From the NCBI GenBank assembly GCA_947589205.1, contig CANQCJ010000003.1, positions 1 to 29,666 of the forward strand: a DNA stretch of 29,666 nt. Direction: 5' to 3'. A program made the position numbers and the translations under genes. Numbering within the stretch: the stretch's first letter is position 1; each line of letters begins with the position of its first letter. This stretch comes from an uncultured Ruminococcus sp. Its GTDB lineage: Bacteria; Bacillota; Clostridia; Oscillospirales; Ruminococcaceae. The notes under the pieces were generated by a model. That model made no database searches. It was given only the letters and a program-made list of their open reading frames with translations, and was not told where the DNA came from. This document shows, one piece after another, positions 25,587-29,666 of the stretch.

Positions 25587-28500
25587 ATGGCAAGAAAAAT
25601 GAAAACCATGGACGGAAACAACGCTGCCGCATGGGCTTCTTATCCGTTTACCGAGGTCGCCGCGATCTACCCGATCACACCCTCTTCGGTAATGGCTGAG
25701 GTCACCGACCAGTGGGCGGCTAAGGGACAGACCAACATTTTCGGCACTCCCGTAAAGGTAGCCGAAATGCAGTCCGAGGCAGGCGCTTCCGGAACCGTAC
25801 ACGGTTCGCTCGCAGCGGGCGCGCTCACTACGACCTATACCGCTTCTCAGGGTCTGCTTCTGATGATCCCGAATATGTATAAGATCGCCGGCGAGCTTCT
25901 TCCCTGCGTTATCCACGTTTCCGCAAGATGCGTGGCTTCTCACGCTCTTAACATCTTCGGCGACCACTCGGACGTTTATGCGTGCCGCCAGACGGGCTTT
26001 GCTATGCTCTGCTCGACCAATCCGCAGGAGGTCATGGATCTCGGTACTGTAGCTCATCTTTCAACGATAAAGAGCAGAGTGCCCTTCCTGCACTTCTTCG
26101 ACGGCTTCAGGACATCTCACGAGATCCAGAAGATCGAGACATGGGATAAAGCCGATATCGAGGATATGGTGGACTATGAGGCTATCGAGGAATTCAGAAG
26201 GAGAGCTGTGAACCCCGAGCATCCTACCCTCAGAGGTACTGCGCAGAACCCCGATATCTTCTTCCAGGCAAGAGAGGCCTGCAACAAATATTATGACGCC
26301 GTTCCCGAGATCGTTGAGGAATATATGAACAAGGTCAACGAAAAGGCAGGAACTAATTACAAGCTGTTCAACTACTACGGCGCACCCGATGCGACTCACG
26401 TTATCGTTGCTATGGGCTCTGTATGCGACACTATCGAAGAAACTGTCGACTACCTCAATTCCGTTGAGGGAACAAAGCTCGGTCTCGTTAAGGTACGTCT
26501 TTACAGACCCTTCCGCGCAGACAAGCTCGTTGAAGCTCTTCCCGATACCGTTGAGCAGGTATCCGTTCTTGACAGAACAAAGGAGCCCGGCTCTTACGGC
26601 GAACCGCTCTGGCTCGACGTTGTTGCGGCTCTTAAAGGAACAAAATTCCACGATGTACCCGTTACCTCCGGAAGATACGGTCTCGGCTCTAAGGACACCA
26701 CTCCCGCGCAGATCAAGGCTGTATTCTGGAACGCTTCCTGGAAGGACACCTACAAGCCGAGATTCACTATCGGCATAAACGACGACGTTACCAATCTTTC
26801 GCTCGATATCCCCGACAAGCTCGATACCGCTCCTGCCGGAACGACCTCCTGCAAATTCTGGGGACTCGGCGCTGACGGTACTGTCGGAGCTAACAAAAAC
26901 TCCATCAAAATCATCGGAGACCACACCGACCTTTACGCTCAGGCGTACTTCTCCTACGATTCAAAGAAGTCGGGCGGCGTTACCGTATCTCACCTCAGAT
27001 TCGGCGAAACTCCGATCAAATCTACCTATCTTATAAATCAGGCTGATTTCGTTGCTTGTCATAACGAGTCCTACATCTCTAAGTATGACATGGTAACGGA
27101 TATCAAGCCGGGCGGAACCTTCCTGCTCAACTGCCAGTGGAGCGAGGAGGAGCTTGACAAGCATCTTCCCGGACAGGTAAAGAGATATATCGCTCAGAAC
27201 AACATCAAGCTCTATATCATCAACGGCGTTAAGATCGGTAAAGAGATAGGTCTCGGAAACAGGATCAACACCGTTCTCCAGTCCGCATTCTTCAAGCTCG
27301 CCAACATCATTCCGCTTGACGACGCAGTTAAGTATATGAAGGACGCGGCTACCGCTTCTTACTCAAAGAAGGGCGAGGCTATCGTTAAGATGAACCACGA
27401 CGCTATCGACGCGGGCTATCAGCAGGTCGTTGAAGTAAACGTACCCGAGGCTTGGAAAAACTGCGAGGATACCGCTATGGGTATTCCCGAGGTTACCTGC
27501 GACGACAAGGTGCTCGAGGACTTCGTAAACAAGATCCAGATCCCCAGCAACGCTCAGAAGGGCGATTCGCTCCCCGTTTCCACCTTCGTTCATATGGCTG
27601 ACGGTACCTTCCCGCAGGGCTCTGCCGCATTTGAGAAGAGAGGTATCGCCGTTGACGTTCCCGCTTGGAACAGCGACAACTGCATACAGTGTAACTTCTG
27701 CTCTTATGTATGCCCGCACGCCGTTATCCGTCCCGTTATCATGACGGCTGACGAGCTTAAAAAGGCTCCGGAGCTTGCAAGAGAAAAGGCTAAGCCCTGC
27801 ACCGGCATGAAGGACGCATATTTTGTAATGACCATTTCGGCTCTCGACTGCACCGGCTGCGGCTCGTGCGTAAACGTATGTCCCGGAAAGAAGGGCGAAA
27901 AGGCTCTGTCGCTCGCACCCCTCGAGGTACAGCTCAAGGAGCAGGAGCTTTTCAACTACGGACTTACACTTAAAGAGAAGCCCGAGGTCCTTGAAAAATT
28001 CAAGGAGACCACCGTTAAGGGTTCACAGTTCAAGCAGCCGCTTCTCGAGTTCTCGGGCGCGTGCGCAGGCTGCGGCGAAACTCCGTATGCAAAGCTTGTA
28101 ACTCAGCTCTTCGGCGACAGAATGTATATCGCTAACGCTACCGGCTGCTCGTCCATCTGGGGCGGCTCCGCTCCCTCGACCCCGTATACCACCAACAAGC
28201 TCGGCAAGGGTCCTGCCTGGGGCAACTCGCTGTTTGAGGACAACGCAGAATACGGCTACGGTATGTTCCTTGCTCAGAACACCATAAGAAAGAGAGCTAT
28301 CGCTAAGGTACTCGAGCTTTCAAAGACCACCAAGGCTAAGGACGTCAAGACCGCCTGCGAGAATTATCTTGCTACAATAGACGACGGCGCGGCTAACTCG
28401 CCCGCTACCGACGCTCTTATCGCGGCTCTCAAGAAGTCCAAGACCAAGGCTGCCGAGGAGATCCTTAAGGACGCGGACTTCCTCAGAAAGAAGTCAATGT

Positions 28501-29153
28501 GGATCTTCGGCGGAGACGGCTGGGCTTATGATATCGGCTTCTCCGGACTTGACCACGTTATCGCTCAGGGCGAGGACGTAAACATCTTCGTATTCGATAC
28601 CGAGGTTTACTCCAACACCGGCGGACAGTCCTCCAAGTCCACTCCGACGGGCGCTATCGCGCAGTTCGCCGCGGCAGGCAAGGAGGTCAAGAAGAAGGAT
28701 CTCGCCGGCATAGCTATGACCTACGGTTATGTATATGTTGCTCATATCGCAATGGGCGCGGACTACAACCAGTGCATCAAGGCTATCGCCGAAGCGGAGG
28801 CTTACAACGGACCTTCTCTCATCATCGCTTACGCTCCCTGCATCAACCACGGTATCAAGGGCGGCATGAAGCTTGCTCAGACAGAAGAGAAGAAGGCTGT
28901 ACAGGCGGGCTACTGGCACCTCTACAGATACAATCCTACTCTTAAGCTCGAGGGCAAGAATCCGTTCATACTCGATTCCAAGGCTCCTACAGCCGATTAC
29001 AAGGAATTCCTCATGGGCGAGGTTCGCTACAACGCGCTTGCAAGACAGAATCCCGAAAGAGCGGAGGATCTGTTCAATAAGGCTATCAAGAACGCCGCGG
29101 ACAGATATGATTATCTCGTAAGATACGCTAAGCTCTACAACAACGAGGGTTAA
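25587..29153 (+). CDS. nifJ: Pyruvate:ferredoxin (flavodoxin) oxidoreductase
   Basis: I choose ATG 25587 (MARKMKTMDGNNAAAW), which fits the family N-terminus; the frame is open 19 codons further. The single-chain enzyme has 1188 residues, the usual homodimer form. In order: the N-terminal pyruvate-binding domain (YPITPSSVMAE), the CoA-binding and gamma domains, and a two-cluster ferredoxin domain with CIQCNFCSYVCPHA (about 698) and CTGCGSCVNVCPG (about 754). The thiamine diphosphate domain comes last, with CAGCGETPYAKL (about 826) and GGDGWAYDIGF (about 975); a Cys near 1085 (APCINHG) completes the proximal cluster. It oxidises pyruvate to acetyl-CoA and CO2 and reduces ferredoxin, the central step of anaerobic fermentation. 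Codon use is strongly biased (many TCC, GGC, AAG), which suggests high expression. Confidence 0.98.
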   Translation: MARKMKTMDGNNAAAWASYPFTEVAAIYPITPSSVMAEVTDQWAAKGQTNIFGTPVKVAEMQSEAGASGTVHGSLAAGALTTTYTASQGLLLMIPNMYKIAGELLPCVIHVSARCVASHALNIFGDHSDVYACRQTGFAMLCSTNPQEVMDLGTVAHLSTIKSRVPFLHFFDGFRTSHEIQKIETWDKADIEDMVDYEAIEEFRRRAVNPEHPTLRGTAQNPDIFFQAREACNKYYDAVPEIVEEYMNKVNEKAGTNYKLFNYYGAPDATHVIVAMGSVCDTIEETVDYLNSVEGTKLGLVKVRLYRPFRADKLVEALPDTVEQVSVLDRTKEPGSYGEPLWLDVVAALKGTKFHDVPVTSGRYGLGSKDTTPAQIKAVFWNASWKDTYKPRFTIGINDDVTNLSLDIPDKLDTAPAGTTSCKFWGLGADGTVGANKNSIKIIGDHTDLYAQAYFSYDSKKSGGVTVSHLRFGETPIKSTYLINQADFVACHNESYISKYDMVTDIKPGGTFLLNCQWSEEELDKHLPGQVKRYIAQNNIKLYIINGVKIGKEIGLGNRINTVLQSAFFKLANIIPLDDAVKYMKDAATASYSKKGEAIVKMNHDAIDAGYQQVVEVNVPEAWKNCEDTAMGIPEVTCDDKVLEDFVNKIQIPSNAQKGDSLPVSTFVHMADGTFPQGSAAFEKRGIAVDVPAWNSDNCIQCNFCSYVCPHAVIRPVIMTADELKKAPELAREKAKPCTGMKDAYFVMTISALDCTGCGSCVNVCPGKKGEKALSLAPLEVQLKEQELFNYGLTLKEKPEVLEKFKETTVKGSQFKQPLLEFSGACAGCGETPYAKLVTQLFGDRMYIANATGCSSIWGGSAPSTPYTTNKLGKGPAWGNSLFEDNAEYGYGMFLAQNTIRKRAIAKVLELSKTTKAKDVKTACENYLATIDDGAANSPATDALIAALKKSKTKAAEEILKDADFLRKKSMWIFGGDGWAYDIGFSGLDHVIAQGEDVNIFVFDTEVYSNTGGQSSKSTPTGAIAQFAAAGKEVKKKDLAGIAMTYGYVYVAHIAMGADYNQCIKAIAEAEAYNGPSLIIAYAPCINHGIKGGMKLAQTEEKKAVQAGYWHLYRYNPTLKLEGKNPFILDSKAPTADYKEFLMGEVRYNALARQNPERAEDLFNKAIKNAADRYDYLVRYAKLYNNEG

Positions 29154-29173
29154 TTTGTCACATTAATATAAAG

Positions 29174-29209
29174 GGTCGGATCGCTTAAAACGCGGTCCGA
29201 TCTTTTTTT
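29174..29209 (+). terminator. nifJ: nifJ terminator
   Basis: An eleven-pair stem GGTCGGATCGC/GCGGTCCGATC with two G-U pairs and a seven-base loop is followed directly by seven T. Confidence 0.9.
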
Positions 29210-29223
29210 GTTTTCTTTTGCTA

Positions 29224-29252
29224 TTGACATACGCTCTTAAAAATGTTATAAT
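29224..29252 (+). promoter_or_regulatory. thiD: thiD promoter
   Basis: A perfect TTGACA (29224-29229) and perfect TATAAT (29247-29252) have a 17-base spacer. The predicted start at about 29259 is just upstream of the TPP riboswitch. Confidence 0.85.
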
Positions 29253-29261
29253 AATAATATA

Positions 29262-29342
29262 ATTTGCGGGAGTACGGCTTTGGAAAGCCGTTGAGATGAT
29301 ATCCCTTGAACCTGTCGGATAATGCCGTCGTAGGAAGCAAAT
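29262..29342 (+). promoter_or_regulatory. TPP riboswitch (THI element)
   Basis: The conserved parts appear in order: GCGGGAG, a P3 stem ACGGCTTT/AAAGCCGT, TTGAGATGATATCCC, TTGAACCTG, GGATAATGCCG and CGTAGGAAGCAA. The P1 arms are ATTTGC (29262-29267) and GCAAAT (29337-29342). It binds thiamine pyrophosphate and should turn off thiD when TPP is plentiful. A terminator lies between it and the gene, so control is probably by transcription termination. Confidence 0.95.
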
Positions 29343-29359
29343 AATTTTTTGTAAAAAAG

Positions 29360-29401
29360 CTTTCTGCACTCTTTGTCAAAAGGTTCGGAAAGTATTTTTT
29401 T
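29360..29401 (+). terminator. Riboswitch-controlled terminator before thiD
   Basis: CTTTCTG (29360-29366) pairs with CGGAAAG (29386-29392), with an inner CTTT/AAAG pair (29371-29374 with 29379-29382), and a run of seven T follows. It is 16 bases before the thiD ATG and is the likely expression platform of the TPP riboswitch. Confidence 0.65.
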
Positions 29402-29417
29402 CTTTAAGAAGGCAGCT

Positions 29418-29666
29418 ATGAAATATTGTTTAACTATAGCCGGCTCGGACTGCTCCGGCGGGGCGGGTATACAGGCTGATATAAAGACCTTTTCCGCGCT
29501 CGGCTGCTACGGCATGAGCGTTATAACCGCAGTCGTTGCGGAAAATACATCGAGAGTGATCTCCGTCACCCCGCTTGACGCAAAATGTATCGGTCAGCAG
29601 ATAGACGCGGTATTTGAGGATATAGCGGTAAGCGCGGTAAAGATAGGTATGCTGCCCGACGAGTCC
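29418..29666 (+). CDS. thiD: Hydroxymethylpyrimidine (phosphate) kinase, 5' part
   Basis: The ATG follows AAGAAGG. The 83 visible codons give KYCLTIAGSDCSGGAGIQAD, then IKTFSALGCYGMSVITAVV, the N-terminal substrate-binding signature of ThiD. The enzyme phosphorylates the pyrimidine precursor of thiamine twice. The gene is cut by the right edge of the window. The TPP riboswitch upstream supports the assignment. Confidence 0.93.
   Translation, partial: MKYCLTIAGSDCSGGAGIQADIKTFSALGCYGMSVITAVVAENTSRVISVTPLDAKCIGQQIDAVFEDIAVSAVKIGMLPDES

Noticed and set aside
26061..26924. 287-codon minus-strand frame inside nifJ
   Set aside because: Antisense of a strongly codon-biased gene, which often leaves long open frames on the other strand.

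Overview
The window looks like a chromosome segment of an anaerobic, low-to-mid GC Firmicute, most likely a Ruminococcus-like member of the Oscillospirales. The basis is the gene content (pyruvate:ferredoxin oxidoreductase, an ilvBNC operon, a TPP riboswitch before thiD), the AGGAGG ribosome binding sites, the sigma-A promoters with 17-base spacers, and mobile-element proteins of a type common in that group. The assignment rests on pattern recognition only, without a database search.

The left half (1 to about 14140) is AT-richer accessory DNA. It opens with a tightly packed, co-directional module (1-7208). In order this holds the C-terminal part of a probable dynamin-like GTPase, a 1220-residue HerA/VirB4-like ATPase with a long Ser/Thr/Gln/Gly-rich middle, an EndoU_NS-type DNA/RNA non-specific nuclease toxin, a YezG/DUF600-type immunity protein, a zinc metallopeptidase, and a 98-residue protein that may be its immunity partner. 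The two effector-like proteins share a short N-terminal motif (M-x2-QE-x-D-x-FWK-x-EF) although their catalytic domains are unrelated. The simplest reading is a polymorphic-toxin module in which the ATPase and GTPase export, deliver or release the effectors. This is the most promising candidate here for a poorly described system.

After an AT-rich non-coding stretch comes a decaying mobilisation and segregation region (8049-10198): a gutted ParM-like actin gene, an intact ParR-like gene, an intact MobC-like gene, a relaxase without its catalytic N-terminus, and a frameshifted accessory gene. On the opposite strand are a STAND (NB-ARC-like) ATPase with TPR repeats and a small HTH-like partner. 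The element ends with a frameshifted excisionase and a Tn916-type tyrosine integrase split by an in-frame TAA. Every recognised mobility function is damaged while the toxin module is open, so the element appears stranded in the chromosome.

The right half (about 14344 to 29666) is ordinary, more GC-rich chromosome. A small membrane protein and a zinc-ribbon protein are followed by a bidirectional terminator and the leftward ilvB-ilvN-ilvC operon for branched-chain amino acids. Divergent from it is a rightward run of rimO, pgsA, cysE, cysS and a membrane-anchored cyclophilin-like protein. A PrsA/SurA-like lipoprotein, a zinc-ribbon membrane protein, nifJ (pyruvate:ferredoxin oxidoreductase) and a TPP-riboswitch-controlled thiD follow. 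thiD runs off the right edge.
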